Below, in pieces: positions 47,701 through 57,385 of a stretch of 64,000 bases of DNA (the stretch's first letter is position 1; each line of letters begins with the position of its first letter). Position numbers and translations under genes: made by a program. The notes under the pieces are model-generated. The model ran no database searches. It was not told where the DNA came from and was given only the letters and a program-made list of their open reading frames with translations. The DNA is from Caenorhabditis remanei (taxonomy: Eukaryota; Nematoda; Chromadorea; Rhabditida; Rhabditidae): assembly GCF_010183535.1 (NCBI RefSeq), contig NC_071331.1:17794001-17858000 (forward strand), in the 5' to 3' direction.

Positions 47701-49686
47701 TCCATCGCTGCTTCCATCAGTGCTGAATATCTTTCAAGACACGCATCGCGAAGATCATCAGAGGTCGTTGGGGGATGTTTGTCGTGGTAGTCAAGGATTG
47801 TAGACACAATTTGAGAGTAGCCTTTGAGGGAAGCAAGAGTTAAAGCTGATTCTTGCTGAAATTTTTTGGGTTTGAATTTCAAACTTTGAAATTTTTCAAA
47901 ACAGAAAAAAAAACTTACTCTTGTAGTAGATTGGACATCCAGAAACTTCGGAGGGTAACCTGCATCGAGAAAATCTTTAAGCGTGTCAACTCCTCCAACA
48001 AGTGCAACTTCCATCAACGCGTCATGATAAAAATTATTTATCAAATAAACGTCGGGTTTAATCGGTCCTTCGCTCATCAGAATCTCTCGAACAACATCTC
48101 TCGCATCAGTACACGCCGCATAAATCAATGCCGTATTGCAGTTAGGAACAGATTGAACATTCGGATCAGCACCCATTTTCAGAAGTCGGTTAACAATTAA
48201 TTCGGACGAACTGGCAGCGGCTTCCATTAACGGTGTAATTGTCGAGAGCTTGTGACCTTGGAATTGCACTTTTCCAATTTCATTGGCTAATATCAGGAAC
48301 TGTTCGATCTGAAAATCACTATTTTTTTTAACAAAATGCTTATATGAATTCTAACTCCAGTTCTCGTCGCCAGGAGGAGCATCGCATTCTGTTGCAGTTC
48401 TATCGGCTCAACAGGAGGGAGTTTTCGATGGTTTAAAATCGGAATCTTCTTTTCTTTAGGAGGTTTCACCGCATCTGAAAAAAAGTTCCAAATTTTAATT
48501 AGTCTTAGTAGTCTCATTTTTTATGTCCTCAAAACTTGTTACACACCGAAACAGTAAACCCTATCTCTTTTTTCTCTCCCCCTCATTCCAGTTCTCATTT
48601 TCCATCAACTGCCGTTCTAATGGCTACTTCCAATGATGCTGTGGAATGTGTCTTTTCGGATGTTTCTTCTTCTTCGAGTATAACTAACCATCATCTTCTG
48701 TCCCATCTTCTTCCTCATCTGACTCGTCTTCTTCGTCGTCGTAACCATACGCTTCAGGACACGCCGCTTTCATAAGGTCTTCAGCGAAGGAGGAGGCGAG
48801 AAAACTGAAATTAATTCAAACATTTTAAGATATTCATCAATTCAAAAACTTACCAATAAGCCATGGAAGCAACGGTAGTCGCTGCGTCGACAGCACATTG
48901 AATAGGGACTCGGTTCGGATTCGAGGGATCGTAGGGACCGAACGTTTCGGGTTTTTCAGTTTTATGATCTTCAATTAGATCAGAGATCTTGAAAAGGATT
49001 TGGCAGTCGTCCATTTCTCGTTTTTCAATCACATCGAGCAGTTTGGAAACGGGAGGGAAACGGCACTCGGGCGTGAGGAAATGCTCGTAGTTGAGGGATT
49101 TTAGGACGGCAGATATTGGGACAGTCTCCCCGTCTTCTGGGATTTCAATTGCAACTGCATACAGACAATCGTAAAGCTGAAATATTTCAAATTTCGTGAA
49201 TTTCAAAAACATTTTCAGATCTTACCTTAGCACCAAAATGATAAAACGTGGAAAAAACTCGATGTCGTATACCGTTTTTTTCGGGATTCAGGTCCGCTTC
49301 AAAGGGAATGAGGTGGTCAAACTCAACGAGGTCCGACATTCCTCCTATTGCTAAGGTTTCGCGTTGGCGTATTCGCTTCTGAAAAATATAACATTGAATT
49401 CTTTTGGAATGAGAAAAATCTGAAGCTATTTTCAGAAGTTATTCAAAAAAAAAGATAATATTCTTACAGAAAGAGGGGACCGAGTTCTTCGAGGGCAACA
49501 TGGAGCGGCGGAGTGCTGGAAATTATTGGGCGCTGACTTATATGAAACAACACACTAATAACTATAACTGATTACCTCCGCGCTGTTATCATTGATTTCA
49601 CTCATTTCTCTTGGAGGGTAGGAGGAGATAACACAGACTTGGGTTTCGTTTAGTTGGAGGGGACGGAAAGCCTGTAAACTAGCCAT
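38754..49686 (-). CDS. Giant ankyrin-repeat and KH-domain protein (MASK/ANKHD1 family)
   Basis: 2708 residues in 21 exons on the minus strand: 49686-49576, 49515-49468, 49378-49226, 49176-48854, 48804-48689, 48474-48356, 48308-47919, 47855-47374, 47094-46479, 46423-46290, 46241-45730, 45210-44894, 44822-44633, 43815-43684, 43580-43432, 43381-42723, 42629-41384, 41334-40665, 40616-39289, 39238-38910, 38856-38754. Total 8127 nt, all phases fitting. First ankyrin block about residues 290-780, second about 1270-1690 (repeated TPLMEAA, TALSLACSGG, GADPN), then a Pro-Glu/charged stretch, one KH domain (about 1900-1975, GKSGSN as the GxxG loop) and a Gln-rich tail. MASK proteins act in cytoplasmic RNA/receptor-kinase and Hippo signalling. 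The donor at 44893 (GTGGAA) is the least certain. Orthologue of C. elegans R11A8.7 as I recall it. Confidence 0.93.
39480..39665 (-). repeat. Polyglutamine-coding triplet repeats in the MASK-like gene
   Basis: Interrupted CAG/CAA runs on the coding strand give several tracts of 6-9 Gln within about 60 residues. Mixed codons make them less prone to slippage than pure CAG. Confidence 0.8.
41797..41845 (-). repeat. Hexanucleotide repeat coding Pro-Glu
   Basis: On the + strand the unit TTCAGG is repeated about five times with further variants. On the coding strand it gives alternating Pro-Glu. A coding microsatellite, so its length is likely to vary. Confidence 0.7.
45231..45694. mobile_element. 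MITE in a MASK-gene intron, about 460 bp
   Basis: Ends are inverted: left TACCGTAAAAACTCTATTTG and right its complement ending in TTTTTACGGTA, about 27 bp matching, with TA at each outer end as a likely target duplication. The interior repeats variants of GTGCCCCTCTAATTGAGG and ends with copies of AATAGAGTTGCA. No coding capacity. It fills most of the 519-bp intron between exons 45730 and 45210. It looks like a Tc1/mariner-derived element of the kind frequent in Caenorhabditis. Confidence 0.8.
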
Positions 49687-51326
49687 ATCGTAGATGAGAG
49701 GAGTGGGTTAACGAAAAGGTCAGAAGGATAGATCTTGAAGAGAGAAGGGTGAAAAAATGCATGGAAATCACTGAAATTTCAGACTTTTAGCTTTTGTTTG
49801 GATCATTTGAAAATCGGATTTCATTGCTCATTCTAATGTTTATTTTTCCACAATACTTTTTTAATGGTATCAAAACGAGAACGGCTGAAATTTCTGAAGG
49901 TTCTTCTGTAAAAGATTTCTAATTCTCAAAACTCAAAAAACAATGAAACGTTCTATAATCCCAGATATAGTCAGAGCCCATGCATTTACGACAAAAATTA
50001 CGACACTACAACACGAAGTCAGTCAGATTCCTAGAAAAACGGAGAGATACAAATCGTCAAAAATCCGTGGAAATGTATGATGACAGGTGACGTCTTCTAA
50101 CCTATAATTCAAGTCCGTCTCATAACTGAAAGGAAACTAATTTGTCGTCGTCGCCGTAGCCATCTGAAAGAGGAAGAGACGTTCTTTTCGGAGAAGGCGC
50201 GTGACTACTCCCTCCTTTTTCCCTCCCATCTGTCCTTTCTCCTTTACTATCGGAACAAACGGCATGGCAACGTGCTGCGTACGAACGAACGAACAAAACG
50301 AGGGCAACACATGCAGAGGAGGAAAAAGGATACCCCCCATGGATCGATGTCTGATAGTAGGCGATTGTTCGGCGAATTTATTGATTTTTATTCGGCTTGA
50401 TGTACAACGGAGGATTCAGAGGGATTAAAAAGAAAGAGGGAGCATGAAGTTTCTGAGAAGAGCGACGGATTCCATATTGTATGACCAGAAGAAACGAAAA
50501 ACTCCAAAAATAAACATTGCCATTGAACATTCTAAATTCCATTTGGTTGTTTCTCATTACCGACGAAACTTACATTTTTACGAGATGAAAATTAATTATG
50601 AAATTGAGATATCCGGATTTCGAAGCATTATCTTTCTGGACACAACTATACGAATAAACTTAATATAACCAGCATTCTCCACGACTTCATAAGAAAGATA
50701 ATAAACCAAACTATAGATACACAACAAAAAATTCTGCAAAATTTCCTTCCAACCTTCTTTTTTTCAAAAGAATTCGTGTGTCAGTTGAAAGTTAGCAAAA
50801 CGAAAAAAACACGGGAAGCACGCCAGCCGCATTGTTGACATCAAGCTGGCAGCATGGCGCGTTTCTCGTGTCGAAATTCGGAAAAAGAGGGAAGATGGTG
50901 GATTTTGAAACGAGGTTTATTGAATCAAAACTTGAAGAAAATGTTCTGAATTTACTTTTTCGAAATTCTTGGAAAGTTTCAATCGAATTCTGTAAAGTTC
51001 AGCTTCAAATTAACATAAACTTCGAAAAAAAAAACCCTTCACCGAACATTCTGAAAAATACAGCAACGTTGCTAGGAACAAAAACCATTTATTTTATTCT
51101 ACGCTTGAAATTTCACTTTTTGCCCACAAAATTAAAGACCTGAATAAAGAATTCGTGTTTTTATCAGTACGTATGAAAAATATTGATAAAGTTTGCACAC
51201 TGTGAAGATAAAACACGTTTCTTTTTTTGTACTCTCGAATTGAAAAAAAAACTGTTTTGAAAAAAGAAATTGACCATTTTTAAAGAAAATTCTCATATAA
51301 TTCGTTTCAAGCAAAAGAAATAACAG
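49687..51326. other. Intergenic region, MASK-like promoter side
   Basis: 1.6 kb between the divergent MASK-like (minus) and PDZ (plus) genes. At 50135-50162 the minus strand has TCTTTCAG followed by ATGGCTACGG and, eight codons later, a stop. This could be a 5' UTR exon of the MASK-like transcript. The rest is AT-rich. Short ORFs at 50444-50668 and 50832-51143 have no support. Confidence 0.4.
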
Positions 51327-52399
51327 ATGGCGAAGAATAAGATCGACAACACCAGTGTAAGCAAGGAGGGCCAGAAATAAACAAAAATGAAATATAAATT
51401 TAAAGTTGGCACTGGACAAAGATTTCACTATTGATCAATTATTGCCGAAGGAGTTGGTCGATCATTACATGATTCGAAAGCCAATTGGAGTGAGGGTTCA
51501 CAAACAGGATTGTAGAGTATGAAAATGGCCATCTGGGTAAAGAGAGAGACTGACAGACATTTCCAGATTACTCATGTTCTTCCGGAGTCAATACTAATTG
51601 GAAAAGCTTTTCTGGGAGATTGTATTGTGGGAATCGATGATAAAGTGATCACCAGTGGAGACGAGTTACACACTAAATTGAAGGAGAAAACCGAGGTATT
51701 TTGAAAAAAGTTGGAAATGGGTCGAAGATCTGAAAAATTCCAGAATATTCATCTTTCCTTGAAACGAAACATGTTCTCATGGTGTTTCCATATTCGGACA
51801 ACTGTCGAGAAGATTCAAATCGATCGGGATGTTGAGAGGATCACTCCGAACCCTGTTAATCACTATTTTGTAAGCATTTCTATTGATCAAAAACCACAAA
51901 ACCTGTAAAAATCTTACTGTAGGTGCTCATAAGACTCCGTCCAACTCCTGAAATGCAGATAATAGATTTGGGATTATTTGTGAAATACAACAATAGAGAT
52001 CGTCTTGAAGTCGACTACGTGACACCCAACAGTCTGGCGTCTATCCATCTGAAGGCTGGTGATGTCATCCGTGAAGTCAACTCCCAACAAATTTGCTCCA
52101 AGAGTATGCTCCGTTACCATATCGCCAACAGTATCGCCTCTTCCGGAGTCTTCACTCTTCTCGTCGAATCCCCAATTCGTGATACAGTCAGAGATCATAT
52201 CGATTTGGCAGATGACGTCGTGCAGATCGCTGACAAGGCGGCGGAGGAATTCAAAAAGTTGGGAAAAGGATATGTTCCTCAGCCACCGAGAAAAGCGAAT
52301 CCGAAGAGAAATATCAAGTTGAAAGAAGAGAAAACAGAGTATCCAATCGTCAGTGATATTGATCCATCAAAGTTGAGACCGTGCAAAAATGCTAGTTGA
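51327..52399 (+). CDS. Two-PDZ-domain protein, nematode-specific type
   Basis: 290 residues; exons 51327-51356, 51406-51516, 51567-51695, 51744-51869, 51923-52399, phases all 0. The first exon (MAKNKIDNTS) follows a TAACAG acceptor-like site. Domain 1 (about residues 20-100) contains ITHVLPESILIGKAFLGDCI, a PDZ core with unusual spacing. Domain 2 (about 138-225) contains VDYVTPNSLASIHLKAGDVI and VFTLLVESP. The tail is basic and ends SKLRPCKNAS. PDZ domains bind C-termini of partners; the partner is unknown. The intron at 51517 could also use the donor at 51534, but only GTATGA keeps the frame. The AATAAA at 52424-52429 lies at the tip of a foldback repeat. Confidence 0.85.
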
Positions 52400-52420
52400 T
52401 TTTAAAAGTTATTGGTTTCT

Positions 52421-52905
52421 AAGAATAAATTAGAGACCGTACCGAACGGGGAGAAACGAGCGAGTGAGAGAAACGAAAGCGGGAGAAACGAAACCGGGAG
52501 AAACGAAACGGGGAGAAACGAAACCGGGAGAAATGGCGGCGCGGCGTTTTTCGGGCTGTAAATGTGATGAAATTGTGCATAAAGATATAAGTATCGTTCC
52601 TAAATGTTGTCAGATGAAAAATGACAAAAATGGCGGTCATCAACAAAATATGAGTTGAAAGTGGTAAATGCCACCGTCTTCGTTAGAATGTTTGTATAAC
52701 ATGAAATGTGTGAATTTAACTTTAAAATTAATATTATTAAACATTGCGCACAGTTTAAGGACATGTACTGCCCGAAAATCGCCGCGCCACCATTTCTCCC
52801 GGTTTCGTTTCTCCCCGTTTCGTTTCTCCCGGTTTCGTTTCTCCCGCTTTCGTTTCTCTCACTCGCTCGTTTCTCCCCGTTCGGTACGGTCTCATAAATT
52901 ATTCT
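52421..52905. repeat. Foldback element with minisatellite arms
   Basis: Left arm about 52421-52566, right arm about 52761-52905, reverse complements apart from a few changes. Loop about 195 bp. Inside each arm the 15-bp unit GGGAGAAACGAAACC and variants repeats five or six times, bounded by CCGTACCGAACGGGG outside and a GGCGCGGCG block inside. No coding capacity and no clear target duplication. Confidence 0.85.
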
Positions 52906-53059
52906 TGCTTGAAACCTGTTTTCGTTTAAATGGAATAAATGAGAAAGCTTCCAGGTACCGAGAATTTTGAAAATCGAGATATCCAAAAACAAAATTTCAA
53001 GAAAGCTATTCTAAATGTCTTTTTTCTGTGGTCCGGCTTCAGCTCAGGTCTGCTGAAAC

Positions 53060-53250
53060 CGGACTCGTTTTTCATTCGGATCTGGCGTGCCTTTGACGCG
53101 GGTTAAGCTCTAAAAACTCCAAAATTTCTCGTCTTCCTTCGAATCTGGCGTGCCTCTGACGCGGTTTCAGCTCTGAAAAGTTCAAATTTTCGCATTTTTC
53201 TTCGAGTCGGGCGTGCCTTTGCCGCGGGTGCAGTTCTGGAAACCCATACT
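53060..53250. repeat. 63-bp tandem repeat, about three copies
   Basis: The core TCTGGCGTGCC (third copy TCGGGCGTGCC) starts at 53081, 53144 and 53207, exactly 63 bp apart each time. Each is followed by TTTGACGCGG or a variant, then AGCTCT, then an AT-rich part. It ends about 20 bp before the stop codon of the Arg-rich gene, so part of it is probably in that gene's 3' UTR. Confidence 0.85.
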
Positions 53251-53271
53251 TTGCAAAAAAATCATAATGAT

Positions 53272-53993
53272 TTATTCAAGAACACTTCTCCTCCTAGCTT
53301 TCTCCCTCTTCTGCTCTTCATGTCTCTCCGCAACCGGCTCCAATGAATTCAGATGTCTCAAATCCTCGTGCTCCATTCTTCTTCTTCCACCTTCACTATA
53401 TCTTTTCTTTGGTAATTCATCGTCCTTCAAATTCCTCTTCGGAACCAAGCGATATCGAATTTTCTTTTCGATTTCAGGAGACTCGTCACTATATCTTGGC
53501 GTCTTCTTTGTCTCCGGGTTCCTCGCCGATTTCACACTTTCCACTACCGACTCTTTTTGAGTGACGTCATCTGATAACTCATCGTTGGAAACTGCTGGAT
53601 TCTGGGGTGGCGGAGGTTGTGGGAAATGTCTTGAATGTCGTCGAGAAGACCTCCGTCGAGCTCTACTTCTCCTCCGTTCTTCTTTCATGAAATCTTTCTG
53701 AAATTGAACGTGATCTTGTTACTAAAAACCAATCAATAAACCTACCATCTGCTGTCCAATCAGATTCGAAATCATCGGAAGCGCTTGCTCTGGAGGAGGT
53801 GGAGGAGCATTTGGAGCATTCACGTAGTTAACTGTGATGTTGAATGTGCAGAACTGTTGATGGACAGATGGACTGTCTTCCACTTGAGAAGAGGAAGATG
53901 ATGAGTCAGCTGGGAGGACAGCATTGTTAGCTGGAAATGACAATTGAGGTGGGTCCTTTCTCTTTGAAACTCACTTTGGTTGTTCGTGTACAT
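53272..53993 (-). CDS. Arg-rich protein of unknown function
   Basis: 209 residues; exons 53993-53975, 53930-53746, 53697-53272 on the minus strand, phases consistent. Starts MYTNNQTNNAVLPADSSSSS, then a Pro run (NAPPPPPEQ), then RRRSRARRRSSRRHSRH, which resembles an RS-like or nuclear-localisation stretch. After that comes a charged, probably helical tail rich in Glu/Lys/Arg. No conserved domain recognised. It could be an RNA-associated nuclear protein, but this is composition only. The 19-nt first exon was chosen because its ATG joins in phase through a GTGAGT donor. Confidence 0.68.
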
Positions 53994-54280
53994 GGTGATA
54001 TCGATTAGTAGTATATGTACTTAGTTAGTAGGTGCTAGATTTGTAAGTAATAGTGACAATTCTTTTTGTTATACGAAAAAACTTCATGCCCTCATTTTTT
54101 ATCCGCTGATTTCTCGGACACGTGGAAAAGGAAACATGTTTTCATAACAGTGTGAAGAAGCTTCTCGAGTGGTTTTTACAGAGGCTGGAATCAAGAAAAA
54201 TGAAGATCTTGAATAGGTGAACGTAATGTAAAAGTTCAAATCGATTTGATATGTTTTGAGTCAGTTTCATGATCTCACAA

Positions 54281-54727
54281 GCAGAGCTATGCGGAATTCC
54301 TTCCTTCGGCTTCCTTCTTCCTTCTTCCGGGCTTTTTTCCATTTCCCTCTTCCTTTTAAAAAATTTCACTTCCTTCTTCCTTCTCCCTTCTTCCTTCTTC
54401 CGTTGAAATTGTTTGCCACTTCCGACTTCCGTGTAAAAAGCTCACAAAAATATTGTAATTTTCGACGGAATTTCAGCGGAATTTTGGTGGTTTTCAATGG
54501 AATTTTGTATGCAAAACAACGCCAAAATTCGCTTTCAGAGATGACTAGAAAAAAGTTTCCCCAAATTTGTCATTTTCAAAATTAACTTCCGACTTCCGGG
54601 TTCGGACCCAACCTCCTTCTTCCTTTTTCCGGGATTTTTCACTTCCTTCTTCCTTTTTCAAAATTTTACTTCCCTCTTCCTTCTTCCTTCTTCCCTTTTC
54701 AAAAATTTTACTTCCGCACAGCTCTGC
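54281..54727. mobile_element. CTT-rich element with terminal inverted repeats, about 447 bp
   Basis: The left end reads GCAGAGCTATGCGGAA and the right end is the complement of GCAGAGCTGTGCGGAA, one mismatch in 16. TCACA directly flanks both ends, a probable 5-bp target duplication. The interior is CTTCCTTCTTCC-type sequence. Non-coding, so non-autonomous. Confidence 0.75.
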
Positions 54728-54750
54728 TCACAGGTTCAAGTTCCCAATTA

Positions 54751-55231
54751 CAGTACCCCTTCCCCTCTAAACCAGTCCATATAGGTTATAGATTATGCTT
54801 TCAAACGATCTATAAATTTGGTTATAGATACTTTCGGCCGCGCGGACTCCATTTCTGCAGTCAAAACCTGCCCAATATCTCTGCGAGCCTAGTAATGAGC
54901 TCTCAAACTTTTCATATGATCAAGATTTTTCACATTTAATTCCAAATCGGCAAATAGTATACGCAAGATATTCTCGATTTTGCAACGTACGGGGCACAGG
55001 TGAAAAAGGGAACCACGCGGTGGCGTATACTGTTTGCCGATTTGGAATTACATGTGAAAAAGCTTAACTATATAAAAAGTTTGAGAGCTCATAACTCGGC
55101 TCGCAGAGACATTTATCATGTTTTGCGAAACTTATAGATCGTTTGAAAGCCGCGTCTCCAAAGACTTCCCTTGTCAGAGGTACAAGATAATAGATACAGT
55201 ACCCCTTCCCCTTAAAACCAGTCCATATAGA
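54751..55231. repeat. Inverted repeat enclosed by a direct repeat
   Basis: Inverted arms begin GCTTTCAAACGATCTATAA (54797) and end with the complement at 55150. They include further paired blocks, such as AATTCCAAATCGGCAAATAG against CTGTTTGCCGATTTGGAATT. Outside, a direct repeat of about 36 bp (containing ACAGTACCCCTTCCCCT and CCAGTCCATATAG) lies at about 54751-54785 and 55196-55231. Confidence 0.75.
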
Positions 55232-55283
55232 TTCCTTCAAACGAAATATTTATAAATTTATTTATTGATCCGATAAATTCATT

Positions 55284-57055
55284 TTAACATGGCTTCGGCG
55301 GAACCTTAGATCTCTTCTCCTTCTCAAACTTTTTATCTCTTTGAGCTGGTCGATATCCTACAATCGAAATCTTCAACTTCTTGTCGATACACAAAATTGC
55401 GGCCGTATTATCATTCTGTCCACAGTAGTTTGGAGCTGAGAAAATAGTGACAAGACGACGTCCATCGAAGAATTCATATCCGTCTTCAACGACTTGATGA
55501 GCACGAATAACCATTTGAAGATTGAGTTTTTTGAGGAATGCACGAAGAGCTTGAGATCCGAAGACGTACGAGGCACCTCTGGTAGATGCTTTGTACGTTT
55601 TGACAGTCTGGAAAAATCTAGATTTGAGATTCAACCGCTATGAGCTCACCGGATCCGGATCCGCCCATGTCAAATCAGCCAAAACTCCGACATCTGGCAC
55701 TTCGAGTGGTCTTTTGAAAGCAGTGAATTGAGAGAAGTTCGTCAAATGCTCACTGATTCCTCCATGCATACAAATGATGGAATTTTCAATGACAGCACAG
55801 AATGGGAAGACGTTGAAGAGATTTTGGAAGCATTCGTAGAGACTCGGATCGTATCTGAATTTGATCTACAGTACCGGGGGAAAAGACTGTAAACTTTGGC
55901 CGTTTTCAGTTGAAATTGTTCAACTTTGAGAGGGTGTCATGATAATACTGATTGTCCCATCAAGTAGATTTTATTGAATCAGAAAGATCAAAATTAGAGC
56001 TACATTTTTGTAGTTGACAACTTTTTTGTACAAACTCATCCTAAGAAGCTACAGGCAGTCAATGTAAACAGCTCAAAAATCTTTCCTTTTAGCAGAGAAA
56101 AGGAGAACAATTGCGAGAAACTTCTTTGACTATTGATAACTTCTTAGGATGTACCCATACAAAAAAGTTGTCAACTACAAAAATGAAGCTCTATTTGTGA
56201 TTTATACACTACATAAACAATCAATATTGTGAGACTATCAGGGAGGCCGTGTCACATTCACAGAATTGTCAATTTTCCACTGAAAACTGGAATTGTCGCA
56301 TTCTTTATGGCCAGTACTGTAGGTGGGAGTCGAGCCCCGAGCATTGCCACTGACGCATGTGGGGACAAAAGTGCAAGTACAACCATCTCAAAACTAACCT
56401 TCGAGTGACTTCTCTATAGAATCCATAATGACAATTGACAGATCTCGACTCATGATTTCCTCGAAGCATATAGACTCGATTCGGATATGCTAATTTCAGA
56501 GAAATCAGCAGAATAACGACTTCCATCGAAAAGAGACCACGATCCACATAATCCCCCAGAAACAGATATCTTTTGTATCCCAGCTCTTCCATTTCAGACT
56601 TCACTTCTCCACTTCCTTTCGGAGTCTTGATCGGTGTGGATTCTGGCTGTGCCGACGACTTCTGCTCATTTCTTCCGCTCCTCTTGATTTTCAGTGTCTT
56701 TTCCTACAATATCTGTCTGTGTGTCTGTCAGATGTCTTCACTCTCTCTCTCTCACCTCAAACCATATCATCTCTGATTCAGTCAACGGCCATCCGTTCAA
56801 ATCAAGCATTCCCAACAAGTCATCGAATTGACCGTGCAAGTCGCCCATCACACAAATCGGTCCCTCCAATTTCAGACAAATCGGTTCCGACCAAATGAGC
56901 TCTCGTGCTCTCATACAGAGCTCGGCGAGCTCAGCGGTACAGAATAAGTCCATCGTTGTGTGATGGTTCCATTTAAATATCAACTTCCCGATTATTCTTT
57001 GAACAAATCCTCGCACTTTCTTTTGATCTTCTGTGTTTATCTTTTCTTTTGCCAT
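55284..57055 (-). CDS. PP1-like serine/threonine protein phosphatase
   Basis: 377 residues; exons 57055-56756, 56703-56399, 55854-55650, 55607-55284 on the minus strand, phases consistent. Metal and catalytic motifs of the PPP family are all present: [28 protein letters not shown] and [13 protein letters not shown], with the late [11 protein letters not shown] block. It is closest to the nematode-expanded PP1-like group, many of which are germline or sperm genes. About 40 extra residues, Lys/Ser-rich ([15 protein letters not shown]), lie between GDLHG and GDYVDRG, where PP1 has only a short link. The 544-bp intron between exons 2 and 3 contains an inverted repeat. Target proteins unknown. AATAAA follows the stop near 55260. 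Confidence 0.9.
55985..56210. repeat. Inverted repeat in the phosphatase intron
   Basis: The left arm has TTTTTGTAGTTGACAACTTT and CATCCTAAGAAG. The right arm near 56145-56200 is the complement (CTTCTTAGGATG, then AAAGTTGTCAACTACAAAAA). Loop about 90 bp. Related to the repeat at 18560-18695. Confidence 0.75.
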
Positions 57056-57385
57056 TATTATTCCGACAGAATTCGGTTGGGAATTTTTGTACTTCTTTCT
57101 TTAGAAATAAATGTTTCTATTTTCTGGTTTCTTGATATTTGAAAAAAAGAAAGAAAACGCGTGAACTGATTTGTGAAAAGAGTTTGTGAAGGGGTTGATG
57201 AGAAGCTACGCAACAAAAAATCTCTACCGGACTCATATATTTATAATTAATAATCTGTGAACAGTGCCAAACAAGATATTGTAACAAAAACAAGAGTGTA
57301 GAATAACGTCGGTTTCTAAAACAGCAAACCGGATATGGATAATTTAAAGACATAAAAAAAGAGAAAGGTGGGAGAAGGAAAGCAA
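57056..57385. other. Intergenic region between phosphatase and iars-1
   Basis: 330 bp, AT-rich. Contains the iars-1 3' UTR and the phosphatase promoter (both minus strand). Nothing else seen. Confidence 0.4.

Larger units (their letters stand above)
52400..53271. other. Intergenic region made mostly of repeats
   Basis: Contains the PDZ-gene AATAAA (52424-52429), the foldback element at 52421-52905 and the 63-bp tandem repeat at 53060-53250. ORFs across the foldback arms are products of the repeat. Confidence 0.6.
53994..55283. other. Intergenic region made mostly of repeats
   Basis: 1.3 kb holding the TIR element at 54281-54727 and the inverted repeat within direct repeats at 54751-55231, plus the 3' UTR of the phosphatase gene. 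ORFs at 54142-54770 are frames through the CTT-rich element. Confidence 0.6.

Noticed and set aside
50137..50340. 67-codon minus-strand ORF ending MATATTTN
   Set aside because: No family pattern. The sequence just before MATA is a TCTTTCAG acceptor, so this is more likely a 5' UTR exon than a gene.
52464..52970. Arg/Glu/Ser-repeat ORFs on both strands
   Set aside because: They are translations of the mirrored 15-bp minisatellite in the foldback element.
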